Positions 18,201 through 26,514 of a stretch of 64,000 nt of DNA are shown here, one piece after another. Position 1 is the stretch's first letter; the number at the start of each line of letters is the position of its first letter. The position numbers and the translations under genes are program-made. Source of the stretch: Candidatus Schneewindia gallinarum (GTDB lineage Bacteria; Bacillota; Clostridia; Oscillospirales; Ruminococcaceae). The notes beneath the pieces were generated by a model. The model ran no database searches and had not been told where the DNA came from. It saw nothing but the letters and a program-made list of their open reading frames with translations. The stretch spans positions 1-64,000 of the forward strand of contig CAJFUF010000025.1 of assembly GCA_904420175.1 (NCBI GenBank). Reading direction: 5' to 3'.

Positions 18201-18686
18201 CTGGACCGGGGCAACGCCACCCACCGTGTTATGGAGTTGGCGGATCTGTCCGCCCTGTGCGCGGACAGCGGCGCAGAACTTGAGCGGCTGGCAGGGGAGG
18301 GCCGGCTGAGCGAGACGGAGAAGCAGGCAGTGGACAGAAAGGGGCTGGAGGCGTTCGCCCGCTCGGCCCTGTGCAGGCTGTGCGCCGGTGCGGACAAGCT
18401 GTACAGGGAGTACAGCTTTCTGTGCGAAATGCCCGCGCGCCTTCTGCTGGACACCCCGTCGGAGGAGCCGGTGGTGGTGCAGGGTGTCATCGACTGCCTT
18501 GCGGTGACGGACAGCGGCGCAGTGCTTATTGACTACAAGACCGACCGCACGGACGAGGTGGAGCTGCGCCGCCGGTACGAGGGGCAGCTGAGGCTGTACC
18601 GCTACGCCGTTGAAAAGGAACTGGGGCTTACGGTGTCCCGCACCGTCATCTGGTCGTTCTATTTAAAAAAAGAAGTGGAACTATAA
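15198..18686 (+). CDS. addA: ATP-dependent helicase/nuclease subunit A
   Basis: AddA supplies the UvrD-like 3'-5' helicase motor and one nuclease active site of AddAB. It is 1162 residues, close to the usual length. Motif I is AAAGSGKT (residues 25-32), motif II is LLDEYQDTN, and the C-terminal nuclease shows VLIDYKTDRTDE followed by QLRLYRYA. The start is the ATG at 15198 inside the end of addB; a longer frame to 14994 only reads the addB C-terminus out of frame. Translation is probably coupled to addB. Confidence 0.95.
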   Translation: MSARQWTEEQAAAIAARGGSLAVSAAAGSGKTAVLVQRIIGLLTDERNPCDVDELLVVTFSRASAAEMKARISEALGELCRARPEDARLKRQLFRLGGASIGTIHSFCLDLLRENFEALDLPPDFRVAEENEAAALRAECAAAVIERFYKEDEDGGFFNLSRLVSSGRDDRRLTDTLIGFYSDMMSQPFPEQWLSDMRALYETGSFTGSAFEREACAQCAEKLEGAAALLDAALSLAGGVPELYAGYSAGLTAAGTLVRSLRETLRRSGWDALQQQASAAAFPAIGRAKNGVDDRTKEAVRALFDSAKKLFLELKTGLLAFSSTMAEQGLRATAPSLARLLSLVDAFRQEYAGRKRQEGLVDFADLEQMALSLLVVQQDGRPVPTGRAKDVASRYREILLDEYQDTNRAQDLIFSSISRDGENLFFVGDVKQSIYSFRQAEPSIFLSKLKACAPVGQGWPARVSLSKNFRSGPEVIRFVNEVFSRVMSEQSGEMDYGEEECLKQGGVFPDGADGQTVLLVSETQESGEDAFAAEMRAVAEEIRRLVDGGTTVVENGALRPIRYGDIAILLRTVKDKAAVAERALAALGIPALSGEDGGLLDTPEVSALVSLLQVIGNPLLDVPLASALLSYLYGGTPDDAAALRGPEGTPLYAGLMEKNATPVLRELSGDLERYRALAASGTALDVLNAILEDRMVYTRLAALGDTARRRRNIGLFLSLAESRQAGGGRLSQFVSYLMRLKAGKTRLPCAPPEDTAGSAVRILSIHKSKGLEFPVCFVCDMDKRYNLQDLNEKTLLHRFLGFAAAYVDYEDMSRYDTLSYLAVKGRLRAEALAEEMRVLYVALTRPRQRLYVSLKAASAEKLFSRVPLAPAGPDGKLPPAVVGGSTSHGGLVLLALKNACPEAFGRLGVLTQEETLWPGCTVRIVHPDRLAETQPDAQPQTFSPDGDTAQRLRAQLALRYPFMEAAGIPGKLSVSELTKSWDALQGFDTRPAFAEGGAAAALDRGNATHRVMELADLSALCADSGAELERLAGEGRLSETEKQAVDRKGLEAFARSALCRLCAGADKLYREYSFLCEMPARLLLDTPSEEPVVVQGVIDCLAVTDSGAVLIDYKTDRTDEVELRRRYEGQLRLYRYAVEKELGLTVSRTVIWSFYLKKEVEL

Positions 18687-18703
18687 AAATTGCCGCAGGG
18701 CGC

Positions 18704-18732
18704 TTGACAAACGGGAAAAAGCGGGGTAGAAT
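18704..18732 (+). promoter_or_regulatory. Sigma-A promoter of infC-rpmI-rplT
   Basis: Consensus TTGACA (18704-18709), 17-nt spacer, TAGAAT (18727-18732). Confidence 0.9.
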
Positions 18733-18738
18733 AAGACG

Positions 18739-18893
18739 GTAAACAAAGCAGAACGCTCATCCGTTCTCACCCCAAGGCTTGCCGAAAGGGTTAATAGCGA
18801 GTGTTTCCCCGTTTGACAGGGGTATCAGCGCGGACGGATGAATCCGTCCGCGCTTTGTTGTGTCAGTTAATAAGGCTTTGGAGGTGTAGGACC
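18739..18893 (+). promoter_or_regulatory. Ribosomal protein leader (L20-type) of the infC operon
   Basis: A roughly 155-nt untranslated leader precedes infC and ends in a terminator hairpin before the ribosome-binding site. In Firmicutes this operon is repressed by L20 binding its leader and causing premature termination. The position, the operon content and the terminator match that scheme. I did not verify the L20-binding fold. Confidence 0.7.
18827..18862 (+). terminator. Attenuator terminator in the infC leader
   Basis: Perfect 12-bp stem AGCGCGGACGGA/TCCGTCCGCGCT with a TGAA loop, followed by TTGTTGTGT. It lies 31 nt before the infC start, so it can only be conditional. Confidence 0.8.
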
Positions 18894-19421
18894 ATTAGCA
18901 AACAAGAACTGCAAATCAACGAGGAGATACGCGATAAGGAGCTGCGGGTGATCGACTCGGACGGGACCCAGCTTGGCATCATGCCGCTGGCCGCCGCCCA
19001 GAAGATTGCCGTGGACAGGAACCTCGACCTTGTCAAGATTGCCCCGCAGGCGACCCCGCCGGTGTGCCGTGTCATGGACTACGGCAAGTACCGCTTTGAG
19101 GAGTCCAAGCGCGAGCGGGAGGCGAGAAAGAACCAGAAGACCATTGAGGTCAAGGAAATCCGGCTCTCGCTGAACATTGACACCCACGATCTGGAGGTCA
19201 AGGCGAAAAATGCGAAAAAGTTTTTGGCGGCCGGCAACAAGCTGAAAATCGCCATCCGTTTTCGCGGCCGCGAAATGGCGTATCCGCAGATTGGACGCGA
19301 CTTAATGAACAAATTTGTCGGGTCCCTGTCGGAGTATGGAACCGTTGATAAGCCCCCCAAGATGGAGGGACGCAGTATGGTGTCCATTATGACCGCGAAA
19401 CCTGCGAAACCTGTAAAGTAA
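18894..19421 (+). CDS. infC: Translation initiation factor IF-3
   Basis: IF-3 binds the 30S subunit and checks the start codon. The reading frame begins ISKQELQINEEIRDKELRVI, which matches the usual N-terminus of Firmicute IF-3. The start codon is ATT at 18894-18896, with GGAGGTG 7 nt upstream (18880-18886), giving 175 residues. An ATG at 18801 would put the leader terminator inside the coding region, so I reject it. AUU starts in infC are known to let IF-3 repress its own translation. The C-terminal domain contains the IRFRGREMAYPQIG segment. Confidence 0.93.
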   Translation: MSKQELQINEEIRDKELRVIDSDGTQLGIMPLAAAQKIAVDRNLDLVKIAPQATPPVCRVMDYGKYRFEESKREREARKNQKTIEVKEIRLSLNIDTHDLEVKAKNAKKFLAAGNKLKIAIRFRGREMAYPQIGRDLMNKFVGSLSEYGTVDKPPKMEGRSMVSIMTAKPAKPVK

Positions 19422-19441
19422 AGTGAAGGAGAATGTCTACC

Positions 19442-19645
19442 ATGCCGAAAATCAAGACGCACAGCGGTGCGAAAAAACGTTTCAAATTAACCAAAAACGG
19501 GAAGGTCAAACGCTCCCACGCTTATAAAAGCCATCTGCTGAACGGCCATGGCAAGACCCCCAAGCGCAAGAGGGGCCTGCGCAAAGCCGCTTACGCCGAC
19601 AAGACCAACTTGGCGACAATCAAAAAGCTGATTCCTTACAAATAA
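19442..19645 (+). CDS. rpmI: 50S ribosomal protein L35
   Basis: A 67-residue basic protein, [20 protein letters not shown], then [20 protein letters not shown], typical of L35. The start is the ATG at 19442 because AAGGAG lies 10 nt before it; an in-frame ATG at 19433 is too close to the site. It lies between infC and rplT as usual. Confidence 0.97.
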   Translation: MPKIKTHSGAKKRFKLTKNGKVKRSHAYKSHLLNGHGKTPKRKRGLRKAAYADKTNLATIKKLIPYK

Positions 19646-19682
19646 GCGGAAACGATACTATAGTTAACGGAGGAAAAGAACA

Positions 19683-20039
19683 ATGGCTCGTGTTAAAGGG
19701 GCAATGATGACCCGTAAAAGAAGAAAGAAAGTTTTAAAGCTTGCCAAGGGCTACTTCGGCGCGAAGAGCAGGCATTTTAAAATGGCCAAGCAGGCCGTGA
19801 TGAAGTCCGGCCAGTACGCCTACATTGGAAGAAAGCAGAAGAAGAGAGATTTCCGTTCCCTGTGGATTACGAGAATTTCTGCCGCCTGCAAGCAGAACGG
19901 CATGAACTACTCCACATTCATGAACGGGCTGAAAAAGGCCGGTATCGACTTGAACCGCAAGATGCTGTCTGAGATCGCCATCGCGGATCCCGCCAGCTTC
20001 AAGGCGCTGTGCGAGAAGGCCTCCGCAGCCTTAAAGTAA
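19683..20039 (+). CDS. rplT: 50S ribosomal protein L20
   Basis: A 118-residue protein with [40 protein letters not shown] and [16 protein letters not shown], standard L20 landmarks. L20 is an early assembly protein of the 50S subunit and the likely repressor of this operon through the leader. Preceded by GGAGG. Confidence 0.98.
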   Translation: MARVKGAMMTRKRRKKVLKLAKGYFGAKSRHFKMAKQAVMKSGQYAYIGRKQKKRDFRSLWITRISAACKQNGMNYSTFMNGLKKAGIDLNRKMLSEIAIADPASFKALCEKASAALK

Positions 20040-20051
20040 CAGGAAAACACG

Positions 20052-20081
20052 CTGCCCGGTCCCGGTGACCGGGCAGTTTTG
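20052..20081 (+). terminator. Terminator after rplT
   Basis: Stem CTGCCCGGT/ACCGGGCAG (20052-20060 and 20068-20076) followed by TTTTG. Confidence 0.85.
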
Positions 20082-20119
20082 TCTATCGTTTTGGATGCCG
20101 GCGGAAGGGGGAACGGTTG

Positions 20120-20920
20120 ATGGAGCTGCTGGCCAGCCGCGCAAACGGCACTGTCAAAAATTACTGCAAGCTGCTTGCAAGCGGGACGGAGCGCGCCCGG
20201 CAGGGCCTGTTCTGCGTACAGACAGAAAAACTGCTGTTGGAGGCGGCCCGCTACGGCGGGGGCCTGCACAGCTTTTTCTACACGCGTAAGGCCGCCGCGT
20301 CGAAGCCGGAAACCACCGACCGGCTCCGGCAGGCTGCGGAGCGGTCGTACGAAATATCCGAGCCTGTCGCGGACAAGCTGAACGCGCTGTCCTCCACCGA
20401 CGGGCTGTACGGCCTTGCTTTCCTGCGGGAGCAGCCCTTTACCGCCGGTGACATCCGGCCGGAGGGGAACTACCTTTTGTGCGACGGAATCCGCGACCCC
20501 GGGAACCTTGGGACCATCATCCGTACCGCCTCCGCCTTCCTGCCGTCGGCGGTGCTGCTGTCGCCCGACTGCTGCGACCGCTTCTCCATGAAAGTGGTGC
20601 GCGCCAGCATGGGCGGCGTATTCCGTGTCCCGCTGTTTACCGTTTCCCTGCCGGAGACGCTGCCCCTGCTGCGTGCGGCGGGAATCGCCTGCTACTCGGC
20701 AGAGCTGGCGGAGCAGGCAGTGCCTGCGGACAGCCTGCGCACTGCGGCCCCGGGCCGCGGCGTGGCCGTGGTGGTAGGAAATGAAAGCGGCGGCGTCCGG
20801 CCGGAGGTGTCGGCGCAGTGTGAAAACCGGCTGCTGATCCCCATGGCCCCGCAGTGCGAGTCACTGAACGCCGGGGTGGCGGCCTCCATCCTGCTGTGGG
20901 AGATGATGCACCGTGGATAA
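20120..20920 (+). CDS. TrmH/SpoU family rRNA 2'-O-methyltransferase
   Basis: A 266-residue SPOUT methyltransferase. The N-terminal substrate-binding part (VKNYCKLLASGTERARQGLF) resembles the RNA-binding domain of rRNA methyltransferases. The catalytic domain shows motif 1 DGIRDPGNLGTIIRTA, motif 2 VVVGNESGGV and motif 3 IPMAPQCESLNAGVAASIL, the knotted SAM site. The ATG at 20120 follows GGAAGGGGGA; a TTG lies just before it. The exact rRNA position is not known. The 3' end overlaps dprA by 8 nt. Confidence 0.9.
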   Translation: MELLASRANGTVKNYCKLLASGTERARQGLFCVQTEKLLLEAARYGGGLHSFFYTRKAAASKPETTDRLRQAAERSYEISEPVADKLNALSSTDGLYGLAFLREQPFTAGDIRPEGNYLLCDGIRDPGNLGTIIRTASAFLPSAVLLSPDCCDRFSMKVVRASMGGVFRVPLFTVSLPETLPLLRAAGIACYSAELAEQAVPADSLRTAAPGRGVAVVVGNESGGVRPEVSAQCENRLLIPMAPQCESLNAGVAASILLWEMMHRG

Positions 20921-22109
20921 CCGCGTTCATTGGCTTTGGCTGGCACAGGTGCTGGGCCCGGACGCACGGCTCGGCCCTGTTTTGGAACAATACGGGACGG
21001 CGCAGGCCGTATATGAGAACAGGAAGGACGCCCTGTCGGACAGGACGCTGTTCTCTGCCGCCATGCATGCGCGCATGCGGGACACAACCCTTGAGGAATG
21101 TGAGGAGCGGCTGTATGCCGTCCTGTCCAGCGGCTACGGCGTGCTGTGCCGGGAGGATGAAACCTTTCCCGAACGCTTAAAAGCATTTGACACCTGCCCG
21201 CCCGTGCTTTATTATATGGGAGATACCGCTCTTCTGGACGGGTTTTTGAACATCGGCTGCGTGGGATCGCGCAGGCCGCAGGCCCTGTTCCGCAATCTGA
21301 CACTGCGCGTCTGCCGCAGTCTTGCAGCGGCGGGCGTCACGCTGTTCAGCGGCTTTGCTGCCGGAATCGACGCGGACGTACACCGCGCCGCCTACAGTGC
21401 GGACCGGGGCAGCGTGGCGGTGCTGCCCTGCGGCATCGATGTGGCATACCCGGCAGAAAACCGGGGCCTTCGCCGCATGGTGGTGAAAAAGGGGCTGCTG
21501 CTCAGCCAGTTTGCACCCGGCCTTCCCGCCTATCGGGAGCATTTCCGCCCGCGCAACCGGCTTCTCTGCATGCTGTGCGACGGGGTGCTGGTCTCGCAGG
21601 CCGCGCTGAAAAGCGGAAGCCTGATGTCCGGCCACCTCGCAATGGAATGCGGGGCGGAGGTGTTCAGCTTCCCGGACCGGATCGGCAATCCCGCCACGGC
21701 GGGCAATTTGCAGCTGCTGCGGGAGGGCGCGGTGCTGTGCACCGGACCGCAGGATCTGGTGCTGCCGTTCCGGGACCGGTACGCAGGTCTGCATGAGGAG
21801 GAGCAGATCGACCGTATGATTGAAACGGGCCCGGGCATCTTAAAGGATACGCCGGACCGGTATGTGGAGCAGCTGCCGGAACCCTCCGAAAAGGGGGCGG
21901 AACCGGCGCACGACGGCGCGCCGCTGCCCGTACGGCTGGAAAGCGTGTACCGCGCGCTGGAGGACGGGCCGGTGCACATTGAGCAGCTTGCCGCAAAGCT
22001 GTCCATGCCTGCAGGCACGCTGATGGCCGCCCTGACGGAACTGGAACTGCTGGGCGCCGTACAAAGCCTGCCGGGCAAGCAGTATGTAAGGAAGGGCAGC
22101 AAGCCATAA
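20913..22109 (+). CDS. dprA: DNA processing protein DprA
   Basis: DprA loads RecA on incoming single-stranded DNA in transformation and occurs widely even in species not known to be competent. The 398-residue protein has the Rossmann-like core SGFAAGIDADVHRAA, VAVLPCGIDVAYPAEN, FRPRNRLLCML and SGSLMSGHLAMECG, and a C-terminal winged helix (VHIEQLAAKLSMPAGTL). The usual Arg of the ARGID motif is Ala here. The start is GTG at 20913, inside the methyltransferase stop. topA follows 25 nt downstream, a common order. Confidence 0.93.
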   Translation: MDNRVHWLWLAQVLGPDARLGPVLEQYGTAQAVYENRKDALSDRTLFSAAMHARMRDTTLEECEERLYAVLSSGYGVLCREDETFPERLKAFDTCPPVLYYMGDTALLDGFLNIGCVGSRRPQALFRNLTLRVCRSLAAAGVTLFSGFAAGIDADVHRAAYSADRGSVAVLPCGIDVAYPAENRGLRRMVVKKGLLLSQFAPGLPAYREHFRPRNRLLCMLCDGVLVSQAALKSGSLMSGHLAMECGAEVFSFPDRIGNPATAGNLQLLREGAVLCTGPQDLVLPFRDRYAGLHEEEQIDRMIETGPGILKDTPDRYVEQLPEPSEKGAEPAHDGAPLPVRLESVYRALEDGPVHIEQLAAKLSMPAGTLMAALTELELLGAVQSLPGKQYVRKGSKP

Positions 22110-22134
22110 CGATTACTACCGAGGTGAAACCGCA

Positions 22135-24207
22135 TTGTCAAAATTAGTCATTGTCGAGTCGCCTGCGAAGGCGAAGACCATTAAAAAATATCTGGGCCGC
22201 GGGTACGAGGTGGTGGCCTCCATGGGTCACGTCATCGACCTGCCCAAGTCCCAGCTTGGCGTGGATATCGAGAACAACTTCACGCCGAAATATATCCAGA
22301 TTAAAGGAAAGGCCCCCCTTGTCAAGGAACTGAAGGCCGCGGCGAAAAAAAGCGACAAAATCTTTCTCGCCACCGACCCTGACCGCGAGGGGGAGGCCAT
22401 CTCCTGGCATCTGGCCAACATGCTGGGGCTGAGCCTGTCCGACAAAAACCGGGTCACCTTTAACGAAATTACCAAGTCCGGCGTGAAATCCGGCATGGCC
22501 GCCCCGCGCACAGTGGACATGGACCTTGTCAACGCGCAGCAGGCGCGGCGCATCCTTGACCGCATTGTGGGCTATAAACTCAGCCCATTCTTATGGAAAA
22601 AGGTGCGCCGGGGCCTGTCCGCAGGCCGCGTGCAGTCCGCTGCAGTGGGCATCATCGTGGACCGGGAGAATGAAATCCGCGCCTTTAAGCCGCAGGAGTA
22701 CTGGGACATCACAGCAGAGCTTTTAAAGGACGGGACGAAGAAACCCTTTTCCGCGAAATTCTACGGCACGGCCGCAGGCAAAAAGGTCAATTTAAAAACA
22801 AAGGCAGACACGGACAAAATTTTGAAAGCGCTGCAGGGCGCGGCCTACACCGTGTCCGAGGTAAAGAAGGGAACGCGCAAAAGAACACCGGCGCCGCCCT
22901 TTATCACCTCTACCCTCCAGCAGGAGGCGAGCCGCCGCCTCGGCTTCCAGGCGTCGCGCACCATGCGTGCCGCCCAGCAGCTGTATGAGGGCGTGGAAAT
23001 CAAGGGCACGGGCGCAGTGGGCCTTATCACCTACATGCGTACCGACAGCCTGCGGATTTCGGACGAGGCGCACGCAGGCGCCCGTGCCTTCATCACAGAG
23101 CACTACGATGCGGCGTACCTGCCCAAAACCAGCCGCAGCTACCAGAAAAAGAAGGGCGCGCAGGACGCGCACGAGGCCATCCGCCCCACCAATGTGGATT
23201 ACACCCCCGCCGCTGTCAAGGACAGCCTGAGCACCGACCAGTACAAGCTGTATAAGCTGATTTGGGAGCGGTTTGTGGCAAGCGAGATGAGCGATGCGGT
23301 GCTGGACACGGTGTCCGCGTCCGTCACTGCAGGGGACTATCTGTTTAAGGCCAGCGGTTACTCTGTGCGGTTCGACGGCTTCACCGTGCTGTACGACAGC
23401 GCCGACAAGCAGGAGAAGGGCACGGCCCTGCCGCCGCTGGAGAAGGGGGACGCGCTTCAGCTGCACAGGCTGTCGGGCGACCAGCACTTTACCGAGCCGC
23501 CCGCTCGCTACACGGAGGCGAGCCTCATTAAAACATTGGAGGAGAACGGCATCGGCCGCCCCAGCACCTATGCACCCACCATCGCCACCATTCTGGACAG
23601 GGGCTATGTGGTCAGGGAGCAGAAAAGCTTAAAGCCCACCCAGTCCGGCGAGGTGGTCACCGAGCTGTTAAGGGAGTTTTTCTCGGACATTGTGGACGTG
23701 AAGTTTACGGCCAAGATGGAGGAGGATCTTGATAAAATTGAGGAGGGCGGCACCGACTGGGTCGGCACGCTGTCCGCCTTCTACGGCCCCTTTAAGGAGG
23801 AGCTGGAGCACGCCGAGAAGGCCATGGAGGGACAGGACCGCAAAATTCCGGACGAGGAGACGGACATTGTGTGCGAAAAATGCGGGCGGAAAATGGTCAT
23901 TAAGACCGGCCGCTTCGGCAAGTTCCTCGCCTGCCCCGGTTATCCCGAGTGTAAAAACACCAAAAAAATCGTGGTGGAGACGCCCGGCGTGTGCCCCAAG
24001 TGCGGCGGCAAAATTTTGGAGAAAAAGTCCAAGGCAGGCCGCAAGTACTTCGGCTGTGAGAACAACCCAAAGTGCGACTTTATGACATGGGACACGCCCA
24101 CGGCGGACAAATGCCCGCAGTGCGGAAGCACGCTGTTTAAGAAAGCGGGCAGGGCCGGGAAAACCTACTGTGCGAAGGACGGCTGCGGCTTTGTAAAGGG
24201 GGAGTAA
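22135..24207 (+). CDS. topA: DNA topoisomerase I
   Basis: Relaxes negatively supercoiled DNA. The 690-residue protein has the Toprim domain (KLVIVESPAKAKTIKKYLG and DPDREGEAISWHLA), the catalytic tyrosine in GLITYMRTDSLRIS, and three C-terminal four-cysteine zinc ribbons starting at CEKCGRKM, CPKCGGKI and CPQCGSTL. The start codon is TTG at 22135, preceded by GAGGTGA. Full length for a Clostridial TopA. Confidence 0.97.
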   Translation: MSKLVIVESPAKAKTIKKYLGRGYEVVASMGHVIDLPKSQLGVDIENNFTPKYIQIKGKAPLVKELKAAAKKSDKIFLATDPDREGEAISWHLANMLGLSLSDKNRVTFNEITKSGVKSGMAAPRTVDMDLVNAQQARRILDRIVGYKLSPFLWKKVRRGLSAGRVQSAAVGIIVDRENEIRAFKPQEYWDITAELLKDGTKKPFSAKFYGTAAGKKVNLKTKADTDKILKALQGAAYTVSEVKKGTRKRTPAPPFITSTLQQEASRRLGFQASRTMRAAQQLYEGVEIKGTGAVGLITYMRTDSLRISDEAHAGARAFITEHYDAAYLPKTSRSYQKKKGAQDAHEAIRPTNVDYTPAAVKDSLSTDQYKLYKLIWERFVASEMSDAVLDTVSASVTAGDYLFKASGYSVRFDGFTVLYDSADKQEKGTALPPLEKGDALQLHRLSGDQHFTEPPARYTEASLIKTLEENGIGRPSTYAPTIATILDRGYVVREQKSLKPTQSGEVVTELLREFFSDIVDVKFTAKMEEDLDKIEEGGTDWVGTLSAFYGPFKEELEHAEKAMEGQDRKIPDEETDIVCEKCGRKMVIKTGRFGKFLACPGYPECKNTKKIVVETPGVCPKCGGKILEKKSKAGRKYFGCENNPKCDFMTWDTPTADKCPQCGSTLFKKAGRAGKTYCAKDGCGFVKGE

Positions 24208-24211
24208 CGGC

Positions 24212-25519
24212 ATGGTAACGGTTATCGGCGCGGGGCTGGCCGGGTGTGAGGCGGCGCTGTACCTTGCCCGGCACGGCGTGCCCGTCACCCTGCTTGAGCA
24301 GAAGCCGCTGCACCGTTCCCCCGCGCACCATGGCGACGGCTTTGCGGAGCTGGTGTGCTCCAACTCGCTTAAGGCGCTGAGAAAGGGCAGCTCCTCCGGC
24401 CTGCTTAAGATGGAAATGGAGCTGCTTGGCAGTGAGACGGTGCGCGCCGCAAAGCAGTGCGCTGTGCCAGCAGGGGGCGCGCTGGCAGTGGATCGAGAGC
24501 GCTTCAGCGAACTTCTCACCGAACGAATCAAGGCCGAGCCGCTGATTACCGTGCGCGCACAGCAGGCGGACAGCCTGCCGGAGGGGATGGTCATCATCGC
24601 CACCGGCCCGCTGACGGACGGGCGCTTTGTCCCTGTGATTGAGCGGCTGTGCGGTGGGCGGCTTAGCTTCTTTGACGCCGCCGCCCCCATTGTCAGGCGG
24701 GACAGCATCGATTTTTCCCGTGCGTTTTTTGGTGCGCGCTATGGCCGCGGCACGGCGGACTACATCAACTGCCCCATGGATGAAGCGGAGTACGGCGCGT
24801 TTTACGACGCGCTGGTCTCGGCCGAAGCGGTGGAACTGAAGGACTTTGAAAAGGATGGCTTCCGCGTGTATGAGGGGTGCATGCCGGTGGAGATTATGGC
24901 AAAGCGCGGGAAACAGACCCTGCTGTACGGCCCGCTGCGCCCGGTGGGTATCACCGACCCTGCCACAGGCCGCCGCCCCTTTGCGGTGGTGCAGCTGCGC
25001 GCCGAAAACAGGGAGGGGACGCTGTTCAACCTGGTGGGCTTTCAGACCAACCTGAAATTCCCGGAGCAGAAAAGGGTGTTTTCCATGATTCCCGCCCTGC
25101 ACGGCGCGGCGTTTGTCCGCTACGGCGTCATGCACCGCAACACCTTTATTGATTCCCCGCGGGTGTTAAACCCGGATCTGAGCTTGAAAAGCGACGGCCG
25201 CGTGTTTTTTGCAGGCCAGATAACCGGGGTGGAGGGTTACATGGAATCGGCCGCCTGCGGCATTGCGGCCGCAGTGCAGTGCCTTCGGAAAATAAAAGGG
25301 CTTTCCCCCTTCGTGTTCCCGGCGGACACCATGTTCGGCGGCCTGATGGGCCATATTGCCAACGATGCCACCGGCGACTTCCAGCCCATGGGCAGCAACA
25401 TGGGCCTGCTGCCGCCGCTGGAAACGCGCATAAAAGGGAAGCAGGAACGGTATGAACTGCTGGCGGACAGGGCGCTTGCAAGCCTGTCGGCCGCATTAGA
25501 AAAGGAGGACGTAAAATGA
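24212..25519 (+). CDS. trmFO: Methylenetetrahydrofolate-tRNA-(uracil-5-)-methyltransferase
   Basis: A folate- and FAD-dependent enzyme that makes m5U54 in the tRNA T-loop. The 435-residue protein has the FAD dinucleotide motif VIGAGLAGCEAALYLA at the N-terminus, the conserved CSNSLKAL cysteine loop (about residue 50), and AGQITGVEGYMESAACG near the C-terminus. The gene sits 4 nt after topA, as in many Firmicutes. Its stop overlaps plsX (ATGA). Confidence 0.96.
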   Translation: MVTVIGAGLAGCEAALYLARHGVPVTLLEQKPLHRSPAHHGDGFAELVCSNSLKALRKGSSSGLLKMEMELLGSETVRAAKQCAVPAGGALAVDRERFSELLTERIKAEPLITVRAQQADSLPEGMVIIATGPLTDGRFVPVIERLCGGRLSFFDAAAPIVRRDSIDFSRAFFGARYGRGTADYINCPMDEAEYGAFYDALVSAEAVELKDFEKDGFRVYEGCMPVEIMAKRGKQTLLYGPLRPVGITDPATGRRPFAVVQLRAENREGTLFNLVGFQTNLKFPEQKRVFSMIPALHGAAFVRYGVMHRNTFIDSPRVLNPDLSLKSDGRVFFAGQITGVEGYMESAACGIAAAVQCLRKIKGLSPFVFPADTMFGGLMGHIANDATGDFQPMGSNMGLLPPLETRIKGKQERYELLADRALASLSAALEKEDVK

Positions 25520-26511
25520 AAATCATCGTGGACGGTTTCGGCGGCGACAACGCGCCGGCCTGCGTGTGCGAGGGGGCTGCCCTTGCCGTGAAGGAGCTGG
25601 GCGTAAGCGTAAGCATCGTGGGCGATACGGACAGGCTCCGTTCCGTGTTCAGTGAGAAGGGCCTCAGTGAAGACGGAATCGACTTTGTGCCCGCGCCCGA
25701 TGTCATCGGTATGGAGGACGAGCCCACGGAGATCATCCGCTCCAAGTCGGATTCCTCCATGGCGGTGGGCCTGCGTATGCTCAAGGAGGGCAAGGGGGAC
25801 GCCTTTGTGTCCGCAGGCAGCACCGGCGCGCTGCTGGTGGGCGCAACGCTGATTGTCAAGCGGATCCGCGGCGTCAAGCGTGCGGCGCTGGCCCCCATCA
25901 TCCCCAGTATCGAGGGGAACTACATGCTGATCGACTGCGGTGCCAATGTGGAGTGCCGTCCGGAGATGCTGGTGCAGTTCGGCGTCATGGGAAGCGTGTA
26001 TATGAAGCGTATGATGCAGGTGAAGGAGCCCCGGGTGGGCCTTTTAAACATCGGCACGGAGAAAAGCAAGGGAACCCCCCTGCAGGTGGAAAGCTACCCC
26101 CTGTTTGAGGAGGCACCCTTCCACTTCGTAGGCAATGCCGAGGCACGGGACATCCCCTTTGGCGGCTTCGATGTGGTGGTGTCGGACGGCTTTTCCGGCA
26201 ACCTGGTTTTAAAGCTGACAGAGGGTCTGGCCGGCGCCCTGATTGGTGAAATCAAGGGCATTTTCAAGAAAAACCTGCTGACCAAGCTGGGCGCGGCGAC
26301 GGTGCTTGGCCCCATGAAGGAATTTAAGAAAAAGATGGATTATACCGAGGTGGGCGGCGCGCCGCTGATGGGCATTTCCGCCCCGGTTATCAAGGCGCAC
26401 GGCAGTTCCAGCGGCAAGGCGTTTTTCAACGCCATCCGCCAGGCTGCGGACTATGCGCGCAGCGGTATGATTGGGGAAATTGAAAGCACCCTTGCCAAAA
26501 AGGAGGCGTAG
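25516..26511 (+). CDS. plsX: Phosphate acyltransferase PlsX
   Basis: Converts acyl-ACP to acyl phosphate for phospholipid synthesis, at the inner face of the membrane. The 331-residue protein starts MKIIVDGFGGDNAP and contains AGSTGALLVGATLIVKRI, MLIDCGANVECRPE, LLNIGTEKSKGT and DVVVSDGFSGNLVLK. The usual neighbour acpP is absent: rnc starts 3 nt after the stop. Confidence 0.96.
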   Translation: MKIIVDGFGGDNAPACVCEGAALAVKELGVSVSIVGDTDRLRSVFSEKGLSEDGIDFVPAPDVIGMEDEPTEIIRSKSDSSMAVGLRMLKEGKGDAFVSAGSTGALLVGATLIVKRIRGVKRAALAPIIPSIEGNYMLIDCGANVECRPEMLVQFGVMGSVYMKRMMQVKEPRVGLLNIGTEKSKGTPLQVESYPLFEEAPFHFVGNAEARDIPFGGFDVVVSDGFSGNLVLKLTEGLAGALIGEIKGIFKKNLLTKLGAATVLGPMKEFKKKMDYTEVGGAPLMGISAPVIKAHGSSSGKAFFNAIRQAADYARSGMIGEIESTLAKKEA

Positions 26512-26514
26512 GGC

